Assembly (NCBI GenBank): GCA_963970005.1
Contig: CAXAMN010027428.1
Coordinates: 1 to 64,000, forward strand
Length of the DNA stretch: 64,000 nt
Origin: Durusdinium trenchii
Taxonomy: Eukaryota; Sar; Dinophyceae; Suessiales; Symbiodiniaceae
Direction: 5' to 3'
The position numbers were made by a program, and so were the translations under genes. Shown here piece after piece: positions 1-8,475 of the stretch; within the stretch, counting starts at the first letter, position 1; every line of letters begins with the position of its first letter. The notes under the pieces are model-generated. The model saw only the letters and a program-made list of their open reading frames with translations. It ran no database searches and was not told where the DNA came from.

Positions 1-220
1 GTTTGTGGGGAAAGTATCATGTGGAGCCACCATGAATCAAACCAAAAATTGGACAGCGTGTTCAAAAGTTGAAGCAGGTACACCAGGTTGATCAGACCTG
101 GCCTCCCAGATGCAAGGTAGCTTTGTTAGGCGCAGTCCCTTGCATCTGCTGCGCCCCCCTGCCTGTGTGGAATGGGAAGAGTGGTGGTGTAAGACCCTTT
201 GTCCAGGGTGGGACACACAC
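1..220 (-). repeat. Left terminal direct repeat (3' side of the element)
   Basis: It matches 12977-13196 over 220 bases with one difference (G at 26 versus A at 13002). It ends in an AC run and then diverges. It contains the 3' end and stop codon of the RT ORF (126-128), an 11-bp inverted repeat (107-117 with 138-148) and the two-hairpin module at 75-160. It may extend left of the window. Penelope-like elements often carry terminal repeats of this kind (pLTRs). No hammerhead ribozyme core was found by eye. Confidence 0.8.
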
Positions 221-1325
221 AGGTCGCCGCATTCGGCGCTTTTTTCAAAAACCGGTGGCAAGCGTGGTAGTTATGCCCCTTTTGGACATATAGGTTCACG
301 AGTTCAGCCGCAGCAACGTCAGCGCTGGAGGGTGGAAATGTGTATTTTCGAATGGTGTGAAGTCGTGATTGGAGGCCTGATAGAGCCAAGCGCTGGCTCC
401 CGGCGGTTGTGGAGTCCCGGATTTTCCAGGGTTGAGAAGGTTGCATGTAGGTGATAGTGCGTTGTGGGAGGTCGATGTTGAAACCGAGGAGATGAAAATC
501 CTCCACCGGTTCAAGTTCCACAGGGTCGCCAAAGAAATTGTGGTGGATGAGGGTTTGGATAGCCGGGTGTTGGAGGAAATGTTCGTTGTGGACAATGAAA
601 CGGTTGTCGACATACCGATAGTAGGTAAAGTGGAGGTCTGTGTGTTGAAGGAGGTTGTTGTGGATCTGATGCCATGAATGCTCAATGAGGGTGATGGCAA
701 CATTGCATAGGGCTGGAGAGAGCTGGGATCCAATCCCGGCCCCTCGGATTTGTTTGTAAGTGTTGTTGCAGGCCCGGAAAATGCATGTGTCGAGGGCAAA
801 AGCCACAATGGTGGTGATGTCGGAAGTCTGGATGGTGCGTTGGGTAGGGTGTTTTCGATGGTGTCTGCCAATGTGGGAGTGGTGGAACGGATTGCCGGTG
901 GCCTGGACATCCACCGTTAAGGTGTGTGTGGATTGCTGTTGTTGCCAGTGGAGAACAAGGGAGTGGACTGCGTCGATGAGTCGGTGCTGGGGGACGGAGT
1001 TGAAAAAGCCGACCAGGTCATCATTGGTGGCGTGTAGTGAGATGTCGGGTGGGGTTTGGGTGAGGTAGCTGTGAAAGTGGTGCCAAAGCTGTGGAATGGA
1101 CATTTGGCCTGGATGCTGAGGGTAGAGGTGTTGGAGGATAATGTCGAGGGCACGGCTGGTGATGCGTAGCAAGTTGCCGCTGAGTGATTGGAAGTAGGAT
1201 ATAATTGTACGGCCTTTTTGCCAGTGCTTCTTCTCTTTAAGGTGGACAACACCGTAGGGGATGTTGAAGTCTTTTCGGAAGCCCCACTTGTAGCGGGTGC
1301 GCAGGATGGGGGGGGACGGTGGCGG
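126..1325 (-). CDS. Reverse transcriptase domain, Penelope-like (3' half of ORF8)
   Basis: The open frame begins after a stop at 1326-1328 and has no ATG at its start; it is the +1 continuation of the nuclease ORF at 1237-2982. The fingers region carries a KGRTIIS motif. Motif A reads DLVGFFNSVP, matching the Penelope pattern D-x-V-S-L-(Y/F)-T-N-(I/V)-P. Motif B reads YKQIRGAGIGSQLSP, with the Q-I-x-G and G-S-x-L-S-P residues of Penelope RTs. Motif C reads RYVDNRF, so the second Asp of the usual YxDD box is Asn. A GFNID segment and a thumb-like region follow. The stop lies inside the terminal repeat. The product would copy element RNA into DNA. Whether YVDN is active cannot be judged from sequence. 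Confidence 0.8.
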   Translation of the reverse strand, partial: PPPSPPILRTRYKWGFRKDFNIPYGVVHLKEKKHWQKGRTIISYFQSLSGNLLRITSRALDIILQHLYPQHPGQMSIPQLWHHFHSYLTQTPPDISLHATNDDLVGFFNSVPQHRLIDAVHSLVLHWQQQQSTHTLTVDVQATGNPFHHSHIGRHHRKHPTQRTIQTSDITTIVAFALDTCIFRACNNTYKQIRGAGIGSQLSPALCNVAITLIEHSWHQIHNNLLQHTDLHFTYYRYVDNRFIVHNEHFLQHPAIQTLIHHNFFGDPVELEPVEDFHLLGFNIDLPQRTITYMQPSQPWKIRDSTTAGSQRLALSGLQSRLHTIRKYTFPPSSADVAAAELVNLYVQKGHNYHACHRFLKKAPNAATCVCPTLDKGSYTTTLPIPHRQGGAADARDCA

Positions 1326-2982
1326 CTAGGTGGTCATGGATGTTGGCGACAGTGATGTAGGGAAGTGGTTCAAATAGTTCAGGGGATTGCCAGGTGTTGA
1401 GGGCGCCAGTGAAGTATTGGCGAGGGCAAAACAGTCGCAGTTGTTGGAGCTCATGATCGGCGTGGTGGAGTAATGTGTGTTTACCCAAATGTTCTTGGAG
1501 TTGACGAAGCAGGCGGGCCGTAAAACGGGGTTGCTGTTTGAGGTGTGTGTTGTGAAGGCGCCATTGGTGCTCAAGGAAAGGCTGTAGGTGTTGAACTAGG
1601 GATGGTGGAAGCCCTTGTAGTTTGAGCCATTTGGTATAGGCAGTCTTGAAAATGAGGAAGTACCGAGCTTTGCTTGGGTAATAGGTGCTGTTCATATTGG
1701 CGTTGAGGAAAATGCTGAGGTGTGTAGGGAGTTGGAGTTGGTCAAGTGTAAGGATGTAGTGGCCATTGATGGTAGGGGTGTCGGGATCCTGCAGGAGTGT
1801 GCGAAGGTGATCGCATGCACAGGGGAGGTCGGCTGGATCTGGCGGGGAGTGGAGGGTGTCCTCCCATGCGCGGTGGTTGTGCAGGTGGGAGCGGAGGGTT
1901 TTGTGGGCGGCTTCCGTCAGTCTGTGGGAGGGGAGGTGGAGGGGAATGGTGAAATGCTTGTGCTGCTGGATGGTGGTACGAAGCCATTGCTGGCAGTGCT
2001 TAGTGAAGTCGTCGTGGGCCAAGAAGGGCACTGTCAATGGAATATTTGGTTTTGGCGGTGTGAGGTTGCGGTAGATCAGGGCTTTGTTGAGGATGTGGAG
2101 AGCTCGGCTGCGGCCAGGTTCTTCTAGGTTTGCGGCCATGCGCCGGATTGCATAGACTTCGAGGTCTGTGTGGCGGCCGCTTCGTAGCTGTTTGGCTGCT
2201 TCAAAGGAGGCTGCGGTGTGTTTGGTAAGGTTGCGAAGAAGTTGGAGGGCGTGATGCTTGGTGGAGGTGTATAGGTGAGGTTCTCTGAGGGTGTACTGGC
2301 GTTGCCGAAGGCGTCTGAAAAGTCGTTTGTGGGTGGCCAATCTGGAGTAGAAGTGGGCTCTGTGTTTTGTGAATTGCCAGCCCTGAGCTTTGAGCTTGAG
2401 GTGGTGGGAAATGAAAGGCCAGTTGAGGGAAGGCATCCAGTTAGCGATGTAGTGGTGCTCTTGGATCCAGGCCTGGTCATATGTGTCATGGGAGGTAAGT
2501 TGAATGGTGGTGTAGTGGTGGATGTTGTTGTGTGAATGCCAATAACGTAAGGAGAGTTCTGCAGAAATGGGAATGTTGTTTTGGAGTTGTTTGAGTTTGG
2601 CGCGGCGATTGTGCTCGCGGTGGGGGATGCCGATAGCTGTGGAGCCAACGTAGAAGTGGCCATGTTGATGGTAGCAGCGTTGGGGTTGGTCGGGATTGAA
2701 GTGGAGCTTGATGTAGACGGAATTGGAAGAGAGGAAGTTGTGGTAGTGGTAGGTGTGGGGTAAAATGTGGAGCTGGCGGAGGCGGTTGCGCCACTGTTGT
2801 GAGCGACGGGTGTTGGAGGGGTATGCGAAAAGAAGTGTGATGTGGATGAGGCCGGTTGCAAAGATGGCCTCGGCGCGGTCGATGTATTGGGTGCGGTGAA
2901 TGAGGATGGAAAGTGCTTGGTGCAGGTGGAAGAGTTGGGTGAGGTTGGTGTGGCTGGGTTGCTGCTGGGCCAAGATGGCGAG
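1237..2982 (-). CDS. GIY-YIG endonuclease-like domain and linker (5' half of ORF8)
   Basis: The frame is 581 codons directly downstream of, and in frame with, the TGA that ends ORF7; there is no ATG near its start. Counting from position 2973, a VYI segment near residue 86, YVGS at 108-111, an Arg at 119, a Glu at 172 and PSLN at 181-184 match the order of GIY-YIG nuclease landmarks (VYI and YVG for GIY and YIG, then catalytic Arg and Glu). A C-A-C-D motif lies near 385. In Penelope-like elements this nuclease nicks the target and primes reverse transcription. The frame ends out of phase with the RT at a run of eight C (1308-1315), where losing one C or a +1 shift would fuse the two halves into about 970 codons. 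Confidence 0.65.
   Translation of the reverse strand, partial: LAILAQQQPSHTNLTQLFHLHQALSILIHRTQYIDRAEAIFATGLIHITLLFAYPSNTRRSQQWRNRLRQLHILPHTYHYHNFLSSNSVYIKLHFNPDQPQRCYHQHGHFYVGSTAIGIPHREHNRRAKLKQLQNNIPISAELSLRYWHSHNNIHHYTTIQLTSHDTYDQAWIQEHHYIANWMPSLNWPFISHHLKLKAQGWQFTKHRAHFYSRLATHKRLFRRLRQRQYTLREPHLYTSTKHHALQLLRNLTKHTAASFEAAKQLRSGRHTDLEVYAIRRMAANLEEPGRSRALHILNKALIYRNLTPPKPNIPLTVPFLAHDDFTKHCQQWLRTTIQQHKHFTIPLHLPSHRLTEAAHKTLRSHLHNHRAWEDTLHSPPDPADLPCACDHLRTLLQDPDTPTINGHYILTLDQLQLPTHLSIFLNANMNSTYYPSKARYFLIFKTAYTKWLKLQGLPPSLVQHLQPFLEHQWRLHNTHLKQQPRFTARLLRQLQEHLGKHTLLHHADHELQQLRLFCPRQYFTGALNTWQSPELFEPLPYITVANIHDHLAATVPPHPAHPLQVGLPKRLQHPLRCCPP
1308..1315 (-). other. C8 homopolymer where the nuclease and RT frames meet
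   Basis: On the minus strand eight consecutive C follow codons GCC ACC GT. Frame 0 continues into 24 residues of unrelated reading and stops at 1237. Frame +1 continues directly into the RT fingers. A single inserted base (biological or a sequencing error) or programmed +1 frameshifting would explain the arrangement. Confidence 0.6.
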
Positions 2983-2985
2983 TCA
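2983..2985 (-). other. Single in-frame TGA between ORF7 and ORF8
   Basis: ORF7 ends ...GGT TGC TGA CTC GCC, and the same frame stays open for another 581 codons with no ATG near its beginning. This is the arrangement expected of a gag-pol stop-codon readthrough, although a mutated sense codon is equally possible. The context TGA-CTC is close to, but not, the well-known leaky TGA-CTA. Confidence 0.5.
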
Positions 2986-4266
2986 GCAACCGATGGCTGC
3001 GCCGACTCCCACCAGCTGTTGTAGGCTGCGAATGGGGAGTCTGTTGACCCGGTTAAGGGGGAGGCCATACTTGGTGGCTGCTTCTTTTAGCTGCTGCGTG
3101 GTGACTTTGCTTGTTTGCAGCAGTCGGATGACTTCCTTCGCAGCTTCTTGGATGGCGGGGTCAAAGGTAGTGACCCATTGTTGGATATCTGGGTAGTTCC
3201 AGCCTTCGGGGATGTCGTCTTGCAGCGTGGGGTGTGGTGGTTGCAAGACGTCGGGGATGGCTGGTGGTTTCGGTGGTGGTGGTGTGGGGGCGTGGGAAGG
3301 GGCGGCTGGTGCAGAAGATCGGCCGGTGTTCTTGACTGGTGTGAGCGGGTTGCCGAGGTCGTGGAGTTTCTGACGTGCACGAGCCAGTTCGTCGTTGGTG
3401 GTTTTGAGGGCGCGTAGGGCGGAGCCTTCCGCAGGTGCTGGGGAGTGGGTTTGCAGTTGGTCGATAAGCAGTTTGATGAGGGGAGCGTGGAACGCTCGGG
3501 CATGGGTAGTTTTGTTTGGAACGTCTGTGCTCTGTTGTGTGTGGAGAGCCTCCGCTATGCCGTCAAGGTCAAGGCGGTTCTCGCGGAGTTGTTGGAGAAA
3601 AAGGGTCACGAAGACCGACTCCGCTATGCTTCTGGTGGCAATGAAACCTGTGAGTTTGCCGTTGCTCAGGGTACGGGCGGTGAACTCGGAGGTACCGTGG
3701 TAAGCCAATTGCCACGGGAAGACCTGAAAGGTGGGGAGGCCGGCCACCCCTGCTTTGCGAGACCACTGGGTGGGTTGAATTGTACGATGTAGTTGGTGGC
3801 CGTGCAGGGTGTTGGAGTCCCAATGTTTCTCGGTTGGGTTCCAGGAGTCGGGAACAGGTGGTGTGGGAGATGGGATGTGTGGGGGCGGTGGGGCAGGCGC
3901 TGTGGTGCCACGTGTGGTGGGTGGTGGCGGTGGGCTGTGTTGGAAGGTCGATGGTGGTGGAGTGACAGGTTCGGCCGTGGGCAGGGGTGGCGGCGGCGGA
4001 GGTGGAAACTCCGGCTGGGAGGTGGGTGCCTGGGGTGGGGGTGTGTGCTGCGATGGCGGTGTGTACGGTGGAGTCACATAAGGGTTGGAGTGGTGGACGT
4101 GGTGTGTACGAAGTGCGTGAGTGAGTGGGCCGTAGGTGCCTGTGGGGCTGTAGGTGTGGTGTGCGGTGGTGGGAGGAGAAGTTGTGGTATCTGGGTTGGT
4201 GAGCTGCTGATGATGTTGCTGCATCAAATAATGATTCCAGTAGTATTGCTGCCACTGCGCGTCCAT
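2983..4266 (-). CDS. ORF7, gag-like protein, 427 aa
   Basis: The ATG at 4266 lies in GCCACCATGG, a strong Kozak-like context, and 62 nt downstream of a polypyrimidine-TTTTCAG acceptor. Reading further upstream in the same frame is possible but crosses the acceptor. The N-terminal third is rich in Pro, His and Gln. A globular stretch follows, beginning near the motif AYHGTSEFTARTLSNGK, then a short charged helix of coiled-coil type, another Pro-rich linker and an alpha-helical C-terminus. No zinc knuckle is visible. The position before the polymerase ORF, in the same frame with one stop between them, suggests a gag-type RNA-binding role. The HGT motif loosely recalls ADP-ribosyltransferase/Tpt1 folds, but this is weak. 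Confidence 0.6.
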   Translation of the reverse strand: MDAQWQQYYWNHYLMQQHHQQLTNPDTTTSPPTTAHHTYSPTGTYGPLTHALRTHHVHHSNPYVTPPYTPPSQHTPPPQAPTSQPEFPPPPPPPLPTAEPVTPPPSTFQHSPPPPPTTRGTTAPAPPPPHIPSPTPPVPDSWNPTEKHWDSNTLHGHQLHRTIQPTQWSRKAGVAGLPTFQVFPWQLAYHGTSEFTARTLSNGKLTGFIATRSIAESVFVTLFLQQLRENRLDLDGIAEALHTQQSTDVPNKTTHARAFHAPLIKLLIDQLQTHSPAPAEGSALRALKTTNDELARARQKLHDLGNPLTPVKNTGRSSAPAAPSHAPTPPPPKPPAIPDVLQPPHPTLQDDIPEGWNYPDIQQWVTTFDPAIQEAAKEVIRLLQTSKVTTQQLKEAATKYGLPLNRVNRLPIRSLQQLVGVGAAIGC

Positions 4267-4321
4267 GGTGGCTGGGCGAAGTATCACTGGATCGTGGGCG
4301 TGGAGCACCGGTTGTTGATTT

Positions 4322-4353
4322 GAGCAAGCTGAAAATGGGAAAACAGGTGCAGG
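4322..4353 (-). promoter_or_regulatory. Splice-acceptor-like site upstream of ORF7
   Basis: The minus strand reads a pyrimidine-rich tract ending CCCATTTTCAG (AG at 4330-4329), followed by CTTGCTCAA. The ATG of ORF7 follows after 62 nt. It would fit cis or SL trans-splicing. The flanking words CCATTTT and GCTCAA both also occur in the spliced leader, so a disrupted SL relic is an alternative. Confidence 0.5.
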
Positions 4354-4743
4354 ACAGTCAATTGGGGGAGCAATGGTGGCGTTAAAACAGTCATGCTGTC
4401 GGAAAACGGTTTCAAAGAGAAAAACTCGAAAGACCGCGGAGAACACAGGAAAACCGGAAAAACCCCAAGAAGGCGTCTGTGTGGATCCGAACAACATGTT
4501 GAATATCAGACTGTCCACTGAAGCGCGCTGTTTTTCGTTGTGCAAGGTGAAACTGAACGTGGTTGTCTGCGGAGTAAGCTGAGCGACTGTCCGAAGATGA
4601 TGGTGGGCGTGTTGTTGGAAAGTTGTGGTAAAAACAGAACCTACATGGCCAAAAACGTGGAGGGAGTGAGGGTAGGAAAAGGTGTTGTACAAATCATCCT
4701 CGGTGAAATCATGGCAGGCGCCTCAGGAGCTGCAGCTGCGTGA

Positions 4744-6234
4744 TCAATGGTTATCTGCATGCCACGGGTCGGTGACTGGATCGTAGTCCTGTTGTGATAG
4801 CGGCAAGGGGCGCCCTTGCGCGTCCAACCAGATCGTGGGTGGGCGGAGTGTGACCACTGGGGGTGGTGAACTCAAGGCGGAGGAGCCAGTCTGTGGTGAG
4901 ATGAATGGGGTGGGTTGCTGTGTTGGAAGGGGGTACTGTGCTGGCCATGGGTGAGTGGGCGTGGGAGCGGCTGTCGGTGGTGCCACGGAGGGTGCTGGCG
5001 TATAAGATCCGCCTTGAAAGCACGGCCAGCCAGTTGCCGGGGGAACAGGCTGAAGGGGTTCGGTGGTAGAGTGTTGCTGTAGGGCTTGAGAGAGCGATGG
5101 TGGAGGTCGCTTTGGAAGTGGGTGGACTGTAGTGGTAGCATGGCGGTTGATGCCGGAGGCACTGCCGTGGGGGTCGGGGAGCCTGTGCGTGGATCTGGTT
5201 GGCGGGTGCGGGTGGGGGTAGTGGTGCGAGGAGGTGTCTTGGAACGCCTGTTGCGTGGTGCGCCGCCGATGGGGGATGGAAATGTAGGTGGAGTGTGGGG
5301 CTGTTCCGGCAAAGTGACAGGAGGTGTGGGGATGAGGTTGACGTATTGCCATCGATCGTGTGGTTGTTTGTTGGTGGCTGATGTGGGATTGGGGGATGCT
5401 GTGGGAAGCGTACTGCTGGCTGCGGGAGGGGAGGTTGCCGATTGGTTGCTGTCTGCTGTGGGTATGAGGCCGGCAAAAGAAGGGAGCTGGACGATGGCGT
5501 GGATGTCCGTCTGGATGTGACGGTGGTGGGTGGCTGCTCGGGGGGTTGCTCGAGGAGTGGTCTGTTGGGATTCGTGCATGAGAAGTGGTGGAAGTGGATT
5601 GGCCAGAATGGATTCTGAAGGTGGAGGAGTTTGAGTGGCGACGTCCTGCAAAGTAGTAGTTCGGGTTGTGGCGGTGGGAATTGGGTAGAAGCGAAGGGGT
5701 GAAGTGGAACTGGGAGGATGGTCTGTCTCGGTGCGTGTTGATGTGGAGGTCTGTGCGGTTAGGTTGGGATCCAGGAAATATGCTGCTGGGGGAAATCGAG
5801 CCATGGTGTCAATGGCATTGAGAGCCAGGCGCGTGTGGCTCTGGATGCGTTGTACGTTGTTGTGGTAAATGGCAATGAGCCGCTGGACAGGTGGTGGGAG
5901 TGTATCAGTTAGAGGTTGATGTCCGATAGGGGTGTCAGTAAGGGCGTTGAGGCTGTCCAGGTGTTGGTGAAGAACGAATCTGTGGACGTGAAGGTCAGTG
6001 AGGATGCCCATAAGGGCGTGGGGTGGTTGGAGGGTGTACTTCGGCCCAAAACGGTTGGTCTGCCGAGATGTTGGTGGTGGCTGATGGTGCGGGTTGTGAG
6101 GGTGGGGGAAGTGGATTGGGTGGAGGCTGCAGCGGGGATGTTGGATCCTGCACTTGCGGAGGTATTTCCTCCGGATCTTCATTGAAGAAAAGTAGAACCT
6201 CAGACTGCTCATCATAGTCGGCGTGGCGCTCCAT
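4744..6234 (-). pseudogene. ORF6, third copy of the ORF3/ORF4 family, broken by frame changes
   Basis: The ATG at 6234 opens an acidic, Pro-rich start (MERHADYDEQSEV...) that stops at 5995. The protein continues in the +1 frame from about 6050 to about 5150, then in the original frame to a stop at 4744 (ending ...DPVTDPWHADNH). The middle section has a helical stretch ending in AAYFLDPNLT, which aligns with HYRIDPTL of ORF4 and QYRINPT of ORF3. The two shifts cancel each other, as expected of two compensating indels or two sequence errors. The function is unknown. The frame is assigned by protein-like composition, so the exact joins are uncertain. Confidence 0.5.
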
Positions 6235-6285
6235 TGACAGCTAAGTGTGGAAGCGGTGCACGGTTGCAGGTAACGATCACGAGTT

Positions 6286-6301
6286 TGAAAAACGGCTGCA
6301 G
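6286..6301 (-). promoter_or_regulatory. Splice-acceptor/SL-like motif upstream of ORF6
   Basis: The minus strand reads CTGCAG|CCGTTTTTC with AG at 6297-6296, 61 nt before the ATG. It shares the CNGCAGCC-TTT core with the sites upstream of ORF3, ORF4 and ORF5. Confidence 0.5.
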
Positions 6302-6469
6302 TCAGGTAGAACACACCTGCATGTGGGATTGAGAGGTTAGAACCAGGTGTCAATCCAAGTAGAATGGGCAGGAAAATGTAGAAAAAGTCGAAATAGTGGA
6401 AAGTGAAATCCTGAACGGAGGTGGCGTTCTTTTTGGTCATCACACGCTGTGTGAAGGTGCGGGGTGAGA

Positions 6470-7303
6470 CTATGAGCTGCTGTGGCGTGAGTTGAGCTCG
6501 GCCGCGGCTGCAGCGGCGGCTTGGCGCGCAATCCGCAGGATGGTTTGTTGGAGTGTGGCCGCCTGCTGCTCTGTTAGTGGCGCATCTGGAATGGGGGGTA
6601 CCGGTGGGAAAACTGTAGTGGTGTTGGTGGTAGTGGTTGGACTGAAGTGAGATGGTGGTGCGGGACTTGATGTGACTGGTCGTCGAGTGGGATGTGCTGT
6701 GGGATTGAGGTAATGCTTGATGTCGTTGGAAAAGTTGAAGGATATAAGTTGACCGTTCCGGTGGGGGCGTGGAATGGTGACCTGTACAGGGTTGCGTGTA
6801 GGTGCTGTTGAAGGGGGGGCGTGGTGCCATTGTGGGGGGCGCACCCAAGTGGTATTGATGGGTGGGTGCCCCGGACGTGCTTTTGGGAGAATGGGAACAT
6901 TGGTGGTGAGGATGACTGGGTCCTCAGTGCTGGTGGAGGATGTGGTGGATGGTGGTGCTGGCGTGGTGTGCGGAGGGATGGCATCAGGCGGTGTTGGTGT
7001 TGGCTTGGGGTTGGTCTGTGGTGTGTTGCGTGTAGATAGGTTGCGGTATGATGTGTGAGAGACTGGAGGGGCTTTGGCTGGTGGTGTTGTAGATGTGGTA
7101 GAGGTTTTGTCCGGTACTGCGCTGACCGGAGGGCAAAGCATGGGAGCATGCTGTGGGGAGTCTTCTTCCTTTTTCGTGAGTTCCAGCTTTGGGTCATTGG
7201 TGGATGGTTCACCGGCTTCTGCCTTGGTGAGGTGTGGCGTCTCTTCCTTCACTTCGATAGACTCCGTGGGAGTGCGATCCCAATCAGGAGAGTCGTAGTC
7301 CAT
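6470..7303 (-). CDS. ORF5, low-complexity protein, 277 aa
   Basis: The ATG at 7303 starts MDYDSPDWD. The first 50 residues are acidic with Lys/Glu alternation. The middle is Pro/Thr-rich, with one more conserved-looking patch (NGQLISFNFSNDIKHYL). The C-terminus is a Gln/Ala helix ending in a run of Ala. No family is recognised. It is probably a structural or nucleic-acid-binding accessory protein of the element, by context only. Confidence 0.55.
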   Translation of the reverse strand: MDYDSPDWDRTPTESIEVKEETPHLTKAEAGEPSTNDPKLELTKKEEDSPQHAPMLCPPVSAVPDKTSTTSTTPPAKAPPVSHTSYRNLSTRNTPQTNPKPTPTPPDAIPPHTTPAPPSTTSSTSTEDPVILTTNVPILPKARPGHPPINTTWVRPPQWHHAPPSTAPTRNPVQVTIPRPHRNGQLISFNFSNDIKHYLNPTAHPTRRPVTSSPAPPSHFSPTTTTNTTTVFPPVPPIPDAPLTEQQAATLQQTILRIARQAAAAAAAELNSRHSSS

Positions 7304-7349
7304 GGGATGGTGGGAAGGCGAAGCGAGTTGTATGAATCAGCCCGTCGAA

Positions 7350-7368
7350 AGTTCAAATGGCTGCGGAG
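7350..7368 (-). promoter_or_regulatory. Splice-acceptor/SL-like motif upstream of ORF5
   Basis: The minus strand reads CTCCGCAG|CCATTTGAACT with AG at 7362-7361, 57 nt before the ATG. Twelve of thirteen bases of TCCGCAGCCATTT match the start of the dinoflagellate spliced leader (TCCGTAGCCATTT). Pyrimidine-rich DNA lies upstream. Confidence 0.6.
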
Positions 7369-7484
7369 ATAAATGTGTGACTGCTGGGTGGTAAAATGGA
7401 GATAGAGTGAAGAAAGCTAAAAGGACAGGTTTTTTCGATCTCTGAGCAAAGCGTAATGTGTGAGACCAAGCGTTACCCGACGCC

Positions 7485-8216
7485 TCAGGGGGAGGAGGAC
7501 GGTGTGTCAGCAAGCAGGTGGCAAGCTACCGAGGAGGTGGAGCTGGAGGTGGAGGCCGTCCAAAGTGCTTGGTGCAGGTGTCCGCGGTGGCCGGGAGCTG
7601 CGGAGGGTCGGTCCGGGATGATCTGGTGCCCTGAGGTTGTGTGGTTTGGCTGTGAGAGTGTGGTGAGGGGAAGCCGGTCTCGAGAACGAGACCTGTCTCT
7701 GCCACTGAACCGGTGGAGGAGCGGTGGCGTGTTGGTGGGTGATGGTGTGGCTGGGTTGCGTTGAGAGGTGGCTCCGGAGAGGAGGTTGGTTTGCTGTGGT
7801 GGGATGTCAAGGGTGGGATCAATGCGGTAGTGGCCAGGGGAGCCTGGTGAGCCGGGAAGGAATTGCAGCCTGTTGAGGCCACGGCGGGCGTCGTGGGTGG
7901 TGTTGATCAAATGTCGCAATGTGTTGCGTGTCTGCAGAAAAAGTCTGTAAGCTGGTGTATTGGTGAAAGTAGACATTGGGGGGATGGGATCTCGCACAAT
8001 GGGGTGATGTTGGAGATCCTCGACAAGTGAGGATATAGTATTGATCATCCAGTGGAGCAGGAGGAGTTCAGGTTGGTGTGTCACGGATGGAGCCAAGTAT
8101 GGCATGGGATTGTTCGGTAAAGAGTAGCTGTGGTGTGAAGTGGGTGGGCCAGGGGAAAACGTAGTGGTCGCTGAGTAAGGAGGTTGTGGAGTTCGTAGAT
8201 CATCGGGAGGCATCAT
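7485..8216 (-). CDS. ORF4, paralogue of ORF3, 243 aa
   Basis: The frame opens at a GTG, but the first ATG (8216, MMPPDD) follows the acceptor motif by 47 nt and is preferred. The N-terminus is Pro/Ser/His-rich. A helical module (about residues 55-130) follows, then GSPGSPGHYRIDPT and an Arg/Ser tract (GRDRSRSRDR). The module aligns with ORF3: HHP, a Pro-Met-rich turn, AYRL/AYNL, an ARR helix, LQF, then PG-YRI-PT. ORF4 and ORF3 are therefore internal duplicates. The RS-like tract suggests RNA binding. The molecular function is unknown. Confidence 0.6.
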   Translation of the reverse strand: MMPPDDLRTPQPPYSATTTFSPGPPTSHHSYSLPNNPMPYLAPSVTHQPELLLLHWMINTISSLVEDLQHHPIVRDPIPPMSTFTNTPAYRLFLQTRNTLRHLINTTHDARRGLNRLQFLPGSPGSPGHYRIDPTLDIPPQQTNLLSGATSQRNPATPSPTNTPPLLHRFSGRDRSRSRDRLPLTTLSQPNHTTSGHQIIPDRPSAAPGHRGHLHQALWTASTSSSTSSVACHLLADTPSSSP

Positions 8217-8249
8217 GTCGTAGGAAGGGCGCACGTTTATGAAGAAACA

Positions 8250-8270
8250 GTTCGGTCAAATGGCTGCGGA
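8250..8270 (-). promoter_or_regulatory. Splice-acceptor/SL-like motif upstream of ORF4
   Basis: The minus strand reads TCCGCAG|CCATTTGACCGAAC with AG at 8265-8264, 47 nt before the ATG. Its first 14 bases equal those of the ORF5 site, and it carries the same 12 of 13 match to the spliced-leader 5' end. Confidence 0.6.
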
Positions 8271-8475
8271 CAAATGGTGGCAAGCAAGAGGGAAACCTTT
8301 AAGCAGTGTGAATGTGAGAAGAAGTTCTGTTGCATGGCTGAGTTTTTCCGCTCGCCGAGAAAGTCAGTGAGACTTGAAAAACAAAAGGAACAGTAGCCGT
8401 GGGCAGGGATGCTGTCGCATAGTTGGCAAACTGCGCGGCGGCTGCCGGAGAGCTGGAGGTTGGATGTTGCTGTTG

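Noticed and set aside
1..220. Hammerhead ribozyme in the terminal repeats
   Set aside because: Expected in many Penelope elements, but no CTGATGA...GAAA core was found on either strand; ctgatca is the nearest word.
4201..4215. CTGATGATG as a hammerhead core
   Set aside because: It lies inside the ORF7 leader, without GAAA and helices at the right spacing.
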